Origin: Pedobacter steynii
Lineage (GTDB): Bacteria > Bacteroidota > Bacteroidia > Sphingobacteriales > Sphingobacteriaceae
NCBI RefSeq assembly: GCF_900103665.1
Contig: NZ_FNGY01000006.1
Coordinates: 496,001 to 560,000, forward strand
Reading direction: 5' to 3'
DNA: 64,000 bases
Shown: positions 18,188 through 27,600 of the stretch, in pieces
How the letters are laid out: each line of letters opens with the position of its first letter
How positions within the stretch are numbered: the stretch's first letter is position 1
Position numbers and translations under genes: made by a program
The notes under the pieces: model-generated
Databases searched by the model: none
Told to the model about the DNA's origin: nothing
Seen by the model: the letters and a program-made list of their open reading frames with translations, nothing else

Positions 18188-19396
18188 ATGATGTCAAAGT
18201 TTTTATTCGTTGTACCACCGTTTTTTGGTCATATCAGTCCTACGCTAAGCATTGGTGCCAGTTTAATTGCCCGCGGGCATGAGGTAAAATGGCTCGGCGT
18301 AATCCCTGTTGATGCAAAACATATCCCTGAAGGGGGCACATATATATATCCTGAAGCAGACCTGGCAGAATACCAGGAAGAACTTCAGAAAATCCTGAAA
18401 CGTCAGGATGATGGTCCTGCCTGCTCTGGTCCTGAAGTGATGAAACTTGCACTGGAAGAAACCTATGTTCCTATTGCCCGGATTATGATGAAAGGTTTGG
18501 GAAGGTTTGTCGATACCTGGCAACCGGATGTGATCGTAAACGATTGCATCACTTTTGCCGGTGCTTTACTCGCCCATATCAGAGGGATTCCCAGTGTCAC
18601 GACTACTCCTGTACCTCCGGATGTGATGGGAGATACCGCGAACAGCGCTCCTAAAATATTTGAATGGCAGGAAAATCTGGTTAAGGGTTTACAGCGGGAG
18701 TTTAAGGTGTATGGAGATGATATTGTGATTCATTCCCGTAAGCTGAACCTGGTCTTTACCTCTCCTGAATTTGCCGGAATTGAAAATCCGGAAGCACATA
18801 TGAAGTTCGTTGGCCCCGTTAAAGGAAGACCAAACCATGCGGCTTTTGATTGGGAACGACTGGAAAAGGCGACTACACCAAAAGTGTTTGTTTCCTTAGG
18901 AACCTTACTGGTCGACATCAGGGCGGCTTTCTTTCAGAAACTGATCGATGCTTTTGCAGATGCACCGGTTACGATTGTGGCGGCAACAAACCCAGATATC
19001 TTTGAAAAATGGCCGGATAACTTCATTGTCAATGGTTTTGTTCCTCAGGCAGAGCTGATGCCGATGATGGATATGGTGATTTGTCATGGGGGATTCAATA
19101 CGGTGAACGATACTTTTATGAATGGATTGCCTATGCTGATCACACCGATTGCCTATGATCATTTTCATACGGCCAAACTGATTGAAAATGCAGGTTGTGG
19201 CATCAAGATCCGTTATAAACGATTGCGCATTGAAGACCTTAAAAACGCCGTGTTTGAACTGCTGGACAATCCCCGGTATAGAAATGCTGCCCTAAGGATT
19301 AAAGATACTTTTATTGCTGCGGGAGGAAATGATAAAGCAGTTCAGCTGCTGGAAGAATTTGCGGCTACAGAAACGGAATTGGTGGCCATCAGCTGA
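18188..19396 (+). CDS. GT1-family glycosyltransferase, paralogue of the preceding gene
   Basis: A 402-residue GT-B protein clearly related to its upstream neighbour: FLFVVPPFFGHISPTLSIGA aligns with that protein's N-terminus, and HGGFNTVNDTFMNGLPM with PIAYDHFH forms the donor site. Two ATG codons are adjacent (18188 and 18191), so the start is uncertain by one codon. A local gene duplication followed by divergence explains the pair. It probably adds a second sugar to the same lipid or polyketide. Confidence 0.85.
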   Translation: MMSKFLFVVPPFFGHISPTLSIGASLIARGHEVKWLGVIPVDAKHIPEGGTYIYPEADLAEYQEELQKILKRQDDGPACSGPEVMKLALEETYVPIARIMMKGLGRFVDTWQPDVIVNDCITFAGALLAHIRGIPSVTTTPVPPDVMGDTANSAPKIFEWQENLVKGLQREFKVYGDDIVIHSRKLNLVFTSPEFAGIENPEAHMKFVGPVKGRPNHAAFDWERLEKATTPKVFVSLGTLLVDIRAAFFQKLIDAFADAPVTIVAATNPDIFEKWPDNFIVNGFVPQAELMPMMDMVICHGGFNTVNDTFMNGLPMLITPIAYDHFHTAKLIENAGCGIKIRYKRLRIEDLKNAVFELLDNPRYRNAALRIKDTFIAAGGNDKAVQLLEEFAATETELVAIS

Positions 19397-19401
19397 TCGG
19401 T

Positions 19402-20655
19402 ATGAGAAGGAAATTGCTATTTGCCGAACGGATGCTTCATGGAAATGGAGAACTGCCTTTTAATGCAGTAATTCCGATAAAAATCAAAGGAACTTTCCCG
19501 GAAGAAAATCTGCATCATGCTTTAAGAAAGCTCCAGGAGAAACACCTGCTATTGAATGCAGCTGTGGCAGATGATGAAGATGGCATGCCCTGGTTTGTGG
19601 TTGCGGAAGGTGAATCTGCTCCGATCCCGGTCCGCATTACGGAGCGCTCAGGAGCCGGGGACTGGAAAAAGGAATCTATGCAGGAATGGTCCGGTGTTTT
19701 TAACACCCGTAAAGGACCTTTGATGCGGGTGGTGTGGATTAAAGGGGCTGAAGTCTCGGAAATGATTCTCGTCCTTCACCATTGTCTTTGCGATGGCGGT
19801 TCTGCGATGGCGATTTTAGCGGAACTGCTGCTGTTGATCGACGATGGCACGGTAAACATCGGAAAGGAAGATCCGATTTTAAGTATGCATGACATCATCC
19901 CTGCCGAGATTCTGAAAAGCCGGAAGAAGATCATCAAAGCGAAGCTGATTGGAGGGGTAGCCACTTTTGCCCTCTGGCTGGTTCCTTTAAAGAAGCGCCT
20001 TATAGAACGTAAAAAAGACTATATGCTGCACTGGAAGCTGGAAAAGGAGCTGAGCGACCGTTTGATGCTCAGGTGTAAATCCGAAAAGCTAACCGTAAAT
20101 ACCGTACTCTGCGCAGCAGTCTTACAAGCCTTTCAGGAAGTTAGAAAGGCAGCCTTTCACAATAAGATTTCCTGTCCCGTAGACATCCGAAGGTTTGCAC
20201 CGCAAATTAAAAGAGACAACATCTTTGCTTTTGGTTTAATGTTCGTGGTCTCTGCCGATCAACAGCTGGATTTCCTCGGTAATGCGAGAAAGATGCAGGA
20301 AGACATCGACAGGAAAACGGCTAAGCTGGATGCTTATGAAACGATCATGATGATGGAAGCTTCACATTCTTCCCTGGCTAATTTCACTGATTTTTTGAAA
20401 TACGGCAAATCGAGTAACGATTGCATGTTCTCCAACCTTGGCAAAATAGACATCGTGCATCAATACAAAACCTTTGAACTCGAAACGATATTCAGCCCTT
20501 CTGTGATTGGCCCTTTAGGCAATACGACTACCCTGGTGACCTCTACTTACCGGGGGCAGATGGATTTTACCTTCGTTGCAAGCGAAGGATTTATTCCTTA
20601 CGAGGAAGCGCTGGAGATACAACATAAACTAATGGAAATCATCAATAAACTATGA
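19402..20655 (+). CDS. Condensation-domain-like acyltransferase
   Basis: A 417-residue protein of the CoA-dependent acyltransferase/condensation superfamily (PapA-type). It has the full catalytic motif HHCLCDG at residues 126-132 and a second conserved block CPVDIRRF near residue 260. The family joins an acyl group from CoA or ACP to a hydroxyl or amine. It overlaps the next gene by 4 nt (ATGA). In this context it could esterify the glycosylated chain. Confidence 0.75.
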   Translation: MRRKLLFAERMLHGNGELPFNAVIPIKIKGTFPEENLHHALRKLQEKHLLLNAAVADDEDGMPWFVVAEGESAPIPVRITERSGAGDWKKESMQEWSGVFNTRKGPLMRVVWIKGAEVSEMILVLHHCLCDGGSAMAILAELLLLIDDGTVNIGKEDPILSMHDIIPAEILKSRKKIIKAKLIGGVATFALWLVPLKKRLIERKKDYMLHWKLEKELSDRLMLRCKSEKLTVNTVLCAAVLQAFQEVRKAAFHNKISCPVDIRRFAPQIKRDNIFAFGLMFVVSADQQLDFLGNARKMQEDIDRKTAKLDAYETIMMMEASHSSLANFTDFLKYGKSSNDCMFSNLGKIDIVHQYKTFELETIFSPSVIGPLGNTTTLVTSTYRGQMDFTFVASEGFIPYEEALEIQHKLMEIINKL

Positions 20656-21923
20656 GACGAAGACTGATCATTGGCGAAAGAATCATGTATGTAGATGCAG
20701 ACACTCCGCTTAACTGTGTTTTTACCGTTAAAATACGGGGTACTATTCTTATAGAAAACCTGAGGATTGCCCTGGCAAAAATCCAGCAAAAACATCCTTT
20801 GTTGCGTGCCAGAATAAAGGAGGATAGCGCCGGTGTGCCGCATTTTGTATCGAGCAACAGCCTTTCGGCAATTCCGGTAAGGACCGTGGAAAGGCATGGC
20901 GATGAGGATTGGCAGCAGCAGTCTAAAGCAGAATGGAAAACGCTGTTTGATAGCGAATCGTTGCCCCTGGCCAGAATTGTCTGGGTTAAGGGGGCGGAAT
21001 GCTCCGAATTGCTGCTGGTCTGCCCGCATTGTATTTGCGATGGGACAGGCTTTGTGGCTTTAATGTCGGAAATACTCCAGCTGTTGGATCATCCTGAACA
21101 GGAATTGGTTTCTTATCCGCCTTTTAATTCTATTGAAGAGTTGTTGTCTGCTTCATTTAAGAGCAGTACCGCTAAGGTTTTAAAAACGAAAGCCTTTGCT
21201 GTTTTAGCGAGGTTATTCTTTTTCTTTAAGTCGTCCAAGACCATACACCCGAAAGGAGAAGGATATCTGTTGCACTGGAAGCTGAACGCAACAGAAACTT
21301 CTGCCCTGGCAGAAGCCTGTAAAGAAGCTGGTGTAACGATGCATGCGGCCTTATGTGTTGCTTTTTTAGAAGCCTTTGAGTTGGTAAGAGGGATTAAAGC
21401 GCAAGGCAAAGTGATTTGCCCGGTAGATGTGCGGCATTTTGTAGAAGAGATCAAGAAAGATACCCTATTTGCCTTTGCACCCATTGCGGAGCTTTCCCTA
21501 CCTAAAGAGAAAGTGATGGATTTCTGGGCGAAAGCAACGACATTAAAAACGGAGCTGAAAAAGAAGATCGCCGCCATGAAAGTGCATGAGCTCCTGGTGA
21601 TGAGCGAGTATTTTCAGGGTTCCGTAAATAAGATGCTGAAACACCTGAAAACGACAGATGGAGGGCATGACCTTACGCTTTCCAATATGGGAAGACTTAG
21701 CATTGCAGAACATTATGATTCCTTTGAGGTGGAAACCTTATACAGTCCGAATGTTGGCTTTCCATGGCGAAATGCGAATACCCTGGTCGTAAGTACTTTT
21801 AAAAAGAAGATGGATTTTGCCTTTCTCTCCAATGATTCCTTTTTACCGGAGGAGGAGGCAAAGGCGATCAGAGATCAGGCGATGGAATTACTGAGGACAC
21901 ATGTGATGGTTAGCTATGCTTAA
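20652..21923 (+). CDS. Condensation-domain-like acyltransferase, paralogue
   Basis: A 423-residue paralogue of the preceding protein, sharing the MRR(K/R)L start, an equivalent CPVDVRHF block and similar length. The catalytic motif reads PHCICDG (residues 125-131): the second His of HHxxxDG and the Asp-Gly remain, the first His is Pro. Since the second His is the general base in this superfamily, it may still be active. The start overlaps the upstream stop by 4 nt, pointing to coupled translation. Confidence 0.73.
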   Translation: MRRRLIIGERIMYVDADTPLNCVFTVKIRGTILIENLRIALAKIQQKHPLLRARIKEDSAGVPHFVSSNSLSAIPVRTVERHGDEDWQQQSKAEWKTLFDSESLPLARIVWVKGAECSELLLVCPHCICDGTGFVALMSEILQLLDHPEQELVSYPPFNSIEELLSASFKSSTAKVLKTKAFAVLARLFFFFKSSKTIHPKGEGYLLHWKLNATETSALAEACKEAGVTMHAALCVAFLEAFELVRGIKAQGKVICPVDVRHFVEEIKKDTLFAFAPIAELSLPKEKVMDFWAKATTLKTELKKKIAAMKVHELLVMSEYFQGSVNKMLKHLKTTDGGHDLTLSNMGRLSIAEHYDSFEVETLYSPNVGFPWRNANTLVVSTFKKKMDFAFLSNDSFLPEEEAKAIRDQAMELLRTHVMVSYA

Positions 21924-22413
21924 TATGAAAACACAGGGTGATGCGATATTGAAAAAGTTTGTGCAAAAGAAGCTGTTGCTCTATATTATTCCTAATGTTA
22001 TTTTCAATACCGTAATCCCTTATCTGACCCTTCGGAACCTGGGACCTGTTTATTTGTTTCAGGGCGAGTATTGCTTTGCCCGTTTCTTATTGCCTATGGC
22101 CTTGTTCCTGCCCTTTATCATCACTTTTGATATGTTAAGGAAGACCATTATCCTGTCGGAAGAAGGGAAGGCCGGTTTTGTGCTGCCTGATGATTTTAGT
22201 AAGAACAGGTTTATGTTTAAAATGGCTGGGCAGAACGGATTCGCTTCTTTGGTAGTGTTGTTACTGATGATGCTTTGTGTTCATTTGAATGTACCTAAAG
22301 GGTATGGTTTTGATGCGGCCTCGCTTTCGCTGATTCTGGGAGTAGTTGCGGGAACACTGACGGTTATTTCTACATTGTGGCCGATAAAGAAAGTGAAAGA
22401 ATTGAGTCATTGA
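21916..22413 (+). CDS. Four-helix membrane protein of unknown function
   Basis: A 165-residue integral membrane protein with four hydrophobic stretches (about 19-40, 55-75, 105-122 and 132-153). I recognise no family. It overlaps the end of the acyltransferase gene by 8 nt; an in-frame ATG at 21925 is an alternative start. As the last gene of the lipid operon it could help anchor or move the lipid product, but that is inference from position only. Confidence 0.7.
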   Translation: MLNMKTQGDAILKKFVQKKLLLYIIPNVIFNTVIPYLTLRNLGPVYLFQGEYCFARFLLPMALFLPFIITFDMLRKTIILSEEGKAGFVLPDDFSKNRFMFKMAGQNGFASLVVLLLMMLCVHLNVPKGYGFDAASLSLILGVVAGTLTVISTLWPIKKVKELSH

Positions 22414-22606
22414 TGAGCATTCATTCCATCCCGGGCAGTTTCCAAATCGATGCCGAAAGAAAGATCACCGCAAAAGATTTAAGACACAGAGCAGTATCGG
22501 CTTATTCAGCTAAGTTGTTTTAAATCAAAAATAATTCATTAATATTGAACAGGGGGAAATATGATTCTGTAGCATTTTGTGTTAGAAATGCACTCGTATT
22601 CGATTA

Positions 22607-23176
22607 ATGAAGATTTACCATACTTTTTCTGATCAGGAATTGATCACTATGTTGAGGCATGGTGAAAAAGGAGCGCTTACAGAAATTTACAAACGTTATC
22701 AACCGCTTCTTTACAGTCATGCTTACCGCCGTCTGCCCGATCAGGAAGAAATCCGGGACCTGATTCAGGAGCTCTTTATTACGCTTTGGGACAACCGAAG
22801 TTCGTTTCAATTGAATGGCAGCCTGGCTTCCTATCTATATACCTCTGTGCGGAACAGGATTCTGAATCTTTACAGGAATCAAAAAGTAAGGGACAATTAC
22901 AGCCGTTCTTTAGCGCATTTTATCGAGAAAGGAAGCAATGTTACAGAAGAGGTGCTTAGGGAAAAGGAGCTCATTCAGCTGGTGGAGCAGGAAGTCGCTG
23001 CTTTACCCTCACAGATGCGTCTGATTTTTGAAATGAGCCGTAACCTCGAGATGAGCCATAATGAAATTGCGGGGGAGCTTGGTCTGAGTCCGCATACGGT
23101 CCGTACTCAGGTCAGAAATGCACTTCGTATTTTAAGAGAAAAGCTGGGGGTAAATATCTTTTTAATCTTTTTTTAA
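22607..23176 (+). CDS. ECF RNA polymerase sigma factor, locus 1
   Basis: A 189-residue sigma-70-family factor of the Bacteroidetes type. Region 2 includes DLIQELFITLW (core binding and -10 recognition) and region 4 a helix-turn-helix around SHNEIAGELGLSPHTVRTQV. The FecR anti-sigma gene follows after 73 nt and a SusC/SusD pair after that, the standard trans-envelope signalling arrangement: the STN domain of the outer-membrane receptor signals through FecR to release this factor. The C-terminus ends in the hydrophobic run NIFLIFF. Confidence 0.88.
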   Translation: MKIYHTFSDQELITMLRHGEKGALTEIYKRYQPLLYSHAYRRLPDQEEIRDLIQELFITLWDNRSSFQLNGSLASYLYTSVRNRILNLYRNQKVRDNYSRSLAHFIEKGSNVTEEVLREKELIQLVEQEVAALPSQMRLIFEMSRNLEMSHNEIAGELGLSPHTVRTQVRNALRILREKLGVNIFLIFF

Positions 23177-23249
23177 AAATCATCTACTCTATGAGCCCGG
23201 TTTAGGTGTCATTTGTTTATGGCCCGGAATATTTATGGAGGGCAACTCA

Positions 23250-24383
23250 ATGAAAAAAGCAACAGATTTATTAGATAAGTATAATTCGGGAATCGCTACA
23301 GAAGAGGAAAAGACCATTGTAGAAAGCTGGTACCTTAAATATGAGGCTGCAGCTGCTGATCTTAGTCCGCAGAAACTGGAGGAGGAGTATCTCCTTGGGC
23401 TGGACGGACTGAGCAGACATATGGACCGCCCTTCTTCGCTGAAGTTATGGCCCCGAATGGCCGCAGCAGCAGTATTGTTTCTGGCTTTGAGCATTGGTGT
23501 CTTTTTTACTTTCCGCCCGGCGCTAAAACAGGAAGCAATTTCCTATCGGCACAACGATATCGGTATTGGCGGGAACAGGGCTGTGCTTACGCTTGCGGAT
23601 GGAAGAAAGATCTCATTGACCGATGCGGCCAGGGGAGTTATTGCTGAGGAATCGGGAATAAAGGTGACGAAAGCCGGGGATGGTCAGCTGATTTATGTGC
23701 AGAAAGGAGACCCGCAGGGACAAAAGCAACTCGCCTGCAATACCATCACCACCCCTAAAGGTGGGCAATACCAGATCACGCTTCCCGATGGGACTAAGGT
23801 TTGGCTAAATGCGGCCTCTTCTCTGGTATATCCCACCGTATTTTCGGCAGCACAAAGGAAAGTCATCTTGAAAGGTGAAGCCTATTTTGAAGTAGCGAAA
23901 CAGTTCCCTAAAAAAGTACCTTTTATCGTGCAGACGGACAGGGCAGAGGTAGAAGTGCTGGGGACCCATTTTAACGTCAACGCATACGACAATGAGCCTT
24001 TTACAAAAACCACCTTATTGGAAGGGAAAGTTCGCGTCAGTTACCCTGAAACAGACCAGGCCATTGTTCTGAGTCCTAATCAACAGGCCTGGAACAATAA
24101 AAAAACAGACTTGATCCGGGTAATTACCGTAGATCCTGAATCTGAGGTAGCCTGGCAAAAGGGCTGGTTCATGTTTAATGACGAAAGGATTGAGAGTATC
24201 ATGAGAAAGATCGCCAGATGGTACGACGTAGACGTTGTATATGAAGGAAAGATCACGGCTCAGCAGGTATTTGGAGGAACAGTGAACAGGTTTGAAAATG
24301 TGTCCAAAGTCTTGGAGATGCTGGAACTAACCAATGCCGTTCATTTTAAAATTGAAGGAAGAAAAATTACGGTAATGCCCTGA
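23250..24383 (+). CDS. FecR-family anti-sigma factor, locus 1
   Basis: A 377-residue inner-membrane anti-sigma regulator. An N-terminal cytoplasmic sigma-binding part comes first, then a single membrane helix near residues 70-90 (MAAAAVLFLALSIGVFF), a periplasmic FecR domain (GGQYQITLPDGTKVWLNA, GTHFNVNAY) and a C-terminal DUF4974 domain ending in KIEGRKITVMP. I chose the ATG at 23250 because GGAGG lies 9 nt upstream and family members begin with the MKKATDLLDKY-like segment; an in-frame ATG at 23235 would add five residues. Confidence 0.85.
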   Translation: MKKATDLLDKYNSGIATEEEKTIVESWYLKYEAAAADLSPQKLEEEYLLGLDGLSRHMDRPSSLKLWPRMAAAAVLFLALSIGVFFTFRPALKQEAISYRHNDIGIGGNRAVLTLADGRKISLTDAARGVIAEESGIKVTKAGDGQLIYVQKGDPQGQKQLACNTITTPKGGQYQITLPDGTKVWLNAASSLVYPTVFSAAQRKVILKGEAYFEVAKQFPKKVPFIVQTDRAEVEVLGTHFNVNAYDNEPFTKTTLLEGKVRVSYPETDQAIVLSPNQQAWNNKKTDLIRVITVDPESEVAWQKGWFMFNDERIESIMRKIARWYDVDVVYEGKITAQQVFGGTVNRFENVSKVLEMLELTNAVHFKIEGRKITVMP

Positions 24384-24438
24384 AACCACCAGGTGTCGTA
24401 AGCTCAGCTAAATATCAATAAACCATAAACAACCAACG

Positions 24439-24468
24439 ATGAAAAAACAACTACAGGGCCAGACTTAA
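24439..24468 (+). CDS. Possible leader mini-ORF, locus 1 (MKKQLQGQT)
   Basis: A nine-codon ORF (ATG to TAA) 55 nt after the FecR stop and 16 nt before the A-run of the hairpin ahead of susC. Similar-sized ORFs sit at the same place in loci 2 and 3. Translation is unproven. Confidence 0.25.
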   Translation: MKKQLQGQT

Positions 24469-24484
24469 GCATTGCGGTTAATTT

Positions 24485-24592
24485 AAAAAAGCACACCCCG
24501 ATTGGCCTCGGGATGCGCTATAATTTTGAGTTAACCCCTCCGGTAATACCGGAAAAAAAGTTTTAGAGAACTATTCATGTATTAACCCAAAA
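24485..24592 (-). ncRNA. Predicted cis-antisense RNA opposite the locus 1 susC leader
   Basis: On the minus strand an exact TAnnTTTG box (TACTTTTG, 24605-24598) overlaps the susC start codon. An RNA starting near 24592 would run about 108 nt to an intrinsic terminator: arms 24518-24508 and 24501-24491, 11 bp with two G.U pairs, loop GGCCAA, then U6 (24490-24485). On the plus strand the two wobbles become A.C mismatches, so the hairpin is built for the antisense strand. A convincing TTTG -33 box was not found. Position and size resemble the DonS-type antisense RNAs beside Bacteroides susC genes. Confidence 0.5.
24521..24528 (+). promoter_or_regulatory. Sense TAnnTTTG box upstream of susC, locus 1
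   Basis: TAATTTTG matches the Bacteroidetes -7 consensus exactly and would give a susC leader of about 70 nt. No good -33 box is visible, and the sequence could instead belong only to the antisense RNA region. Confidence 0.3.
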
Positions 24593-24604
24593 CGAACCAA
24601 AAGT

Positions 24605-27600
24605 ATGAAAATAAATGCTTTTAACCTTGGTGTGCCCAAACTATGGCTACCCCCTAAACTTCTTTTAGTGATGAAGTTAGTTATCATTTTAATGACTGGC
24701 CTCCTGTTACAGGTCAATGCCAGCGGATTTGCACAGCGGATTACGATAAATAAAAAAGATGCTTCCCTTAAATATATCTTCAATGAAATCAGGAAGCAGA
24801 CTGGTTATGACGTGTTATGGCAATCAAACCAAATTCAGGAAGTTAAAAATATCGATGTTTCTTTCCGGAATGAAACGCTGGAAAATGTATTGAAACAGGC
24901 ACTTACGGCCAGTGGCTTATCTTATGCCATTAAAGATAAGACTGTCGTTATTCAAAAAACAGATAAAACATTTCTTGACCGCCTGGTTGGCTTTCTGAAG
25001 GCAATAGACATTCATGGACTTGTGCTTGATGAAAAGGGACTTCCATTGCCAGGTGCGAGTGTAAAGGTCAAAGGCAGTAACAAAGTAACCAAAACAAATG
25101 GCCGTGGGGAGTTTAGCCTGGAGCAGGTAGAGGAAAACGCGGTATTGTCGGTTTCCTATTTAGGTTACCAGACTAAAGATGTTGCGGTAAAGGGCGAAAA
25201 CAATATGAGGATTACCCTTTCTGAAAGTCAGGAGAAGCTGGAAGCGGTAGTGGTTGTCGGTTATGGAACAACCAAAAGAAAGGACCTTGTCGGCACGGTC
25301 GCCACTATTGGTGGAGATGAAATGAGAAAGCAGGTGGCCACGAATTTCACACAGGCCCTGGCAGGAAGAGCTGCGGGTGTTCAGGTGAGCAGGCCTAACG
25401 GGAATCCTGGTGCAGGAGCTTCGATCAGAATCAGAGGCTTGTCGACTACAAGTGGGGTGAATGACCCGTTATTTGTGATTGACGGGATTCCGGTCCAACT
25501 GTTCAATGGAGGTGGAACAGATGCTGCGCGCTCTGCGCCCGCAAATGGATTGATGGATCCATTGGCAGGAATAGATATGAATGATGTGGAGAATATAGAA
25601 GTCTTAAAAGATGCTACAGCGACCGCTATTTATGGTTCAAGGGCTGCAAACGGGGTTGTGATTGTGACTACAAAACGAGGCCGGGCAGGGGAACAACCGG
25701 TTTTTAGTTTTAATTATGATGTTTCCATGGATCGCCAGAATAAATTTCTGGACGCACTGTCTGGTCCGGAATATGTAAAATTCATGACCGAAACGTATAA
25801 AAAAGCAGGAATTCCTATTGAAGCGCAGGGTTTCCCGGGCACCGCAAGTACCGACTGGCAAAGGGAAGTGATCCAGAAGGGCCTGATCCAGAACCTCAAC
25901 CTGAGCGTGATGGGCGCATCCAAAGATGGCAACACGAATTATGGCTTTTCAACAGGTTTAACAGATCAGAAAGGAGTGCTGATCAATACCGGTTTTAAGC
26001 GTTACTCTTTGCGTGCCAACGTAGAATCTAAGTTTTTTAACCTGTTAAAAATGGGAACGAACCTGAATTATAGCCTGAGCAGGCAAACAGGAGGTTCTTC
26101 GGCTATGTATACGAACTACGGAGCGGCGAACTACAGACCGGATGTCCCGGTTCGGAACCCGGATGGATCTTATGCAAATGATGGGCTTAACGATAACCCT
26201 GTAGCCTCCAGAATGGCGACTGATATTAATGAAAGTCAGCGGTTACTGGCTTCCGTATATGCGGAACTGGAGATCATTCCAGGTTTAAAAGCGAGGTCAT
26301 CCCTTTCCTATGATGTGAACCACAATGCCGGCTTTTTGTATAGCCCAAGTTGGCTGCTCGCAAGCATCAATGAGAATAGAAAGGGATCGAGAACGGATAG
26401 AAATTTTGAATATACAAACAGGATCTTTGACAACACCCTCAGTTTTACCAAAGCTTTTGATAAACATCATATAGATGCCGTTGCAGGTGCTTCCTGGACG
26501 CTAAACAGAAGTAATTTCAGTAACATAAGCAGCATTAACTTCCCTAATGATGATGTCCTGAACAATCTTGGTTCTGCCGGAATGATAAATGGATACAGTA
26601 GCGGAGGGGAAAGCAGCGGACTGGAGTCCTTTTTCCTTCGCGCGAATTACAATTACGATGGAAAATATTACCTGACAGTAAGCGGGAGGGCAGACAACTC
26701 CACCAAATTCGGACCTGAAAATCAATGGGGATATTTTCCTTCAGTGGGTTTGGCCTGGAGATTTTCTCAGGAGAACTTTATGAAAGGACTGAGCTTTATT
26801 GATGATGCAAAATTAAGGCTAACCCGGGGGAAAACGGGAACCTCTGCGTTTGGAAGTTTTGGCTTTTTAACGTTGTTTAATACGGGCTATTTCTATAATG
26901 GTGTGAATGGGCTCAGGGCAAACCCTGGTGACGGGCAGCCCAATCCGGACATTCGCTGGGAAGGAACAACACAGACAGATGCCGCATTGGAACTGAGTTT
27001 CCTAAAGTCAAGGTTAAAAACTACTGTCAATTTTTATAGAAAATATACCGAGGGTATGATTACCGGACCAGGTATTCCTTCCTCCAATGGTTACAGTTTC
27101 CAAAATAAGAACATTGGGGATGTCAGCAATCAGGGTTGGGAGTTTACCGTGTCGGCTATTCCGGTAAATACGGACAAGTTTACCTGGATCTCTGATTTCA
27201 ACATCAGCTTTAATAAGAACAAAGTTGAAAAGACCTATGGAACCGCATTGTATGGTACTATTCTTCTGACTGAAGGACTTCCCCTGAATGGAATCAGAGG
27301 ATACCGTACAAATGGGCTTTACCAGAATCAGGGGGAAATCGATGCTTTAAATGCCAAAGCGAGGTTAGCTACAGGGAATCCAGGCGCATTTTATCAAACG
27401 GCACTGACGGCTCCCGGCGATGTGAGGTATGTCGACCTCAATGGAGATGGAAGGATCGATACCAAAGACAGGTCAATTCTGGGTTATTCTCAAAACCCAA
27501 AATATTTTGGCGGCTGGAACAATACCTTCCGGTACGGACAACTGGAATTGAGTACGCTCTTTCAGTTTGATGTGGGAAGTAAGGTATCAAGAGAACAGAA

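Noticed and set aside
24540..24552. Perfect small hairpin CCGGT-AAT-ACCGG in the locus 1 leader as a riboswitch
   Set aside because: Only 5 bp with a 3-nt loop and no known riboswitch motif; likely just part of the leader or antisense RNA.
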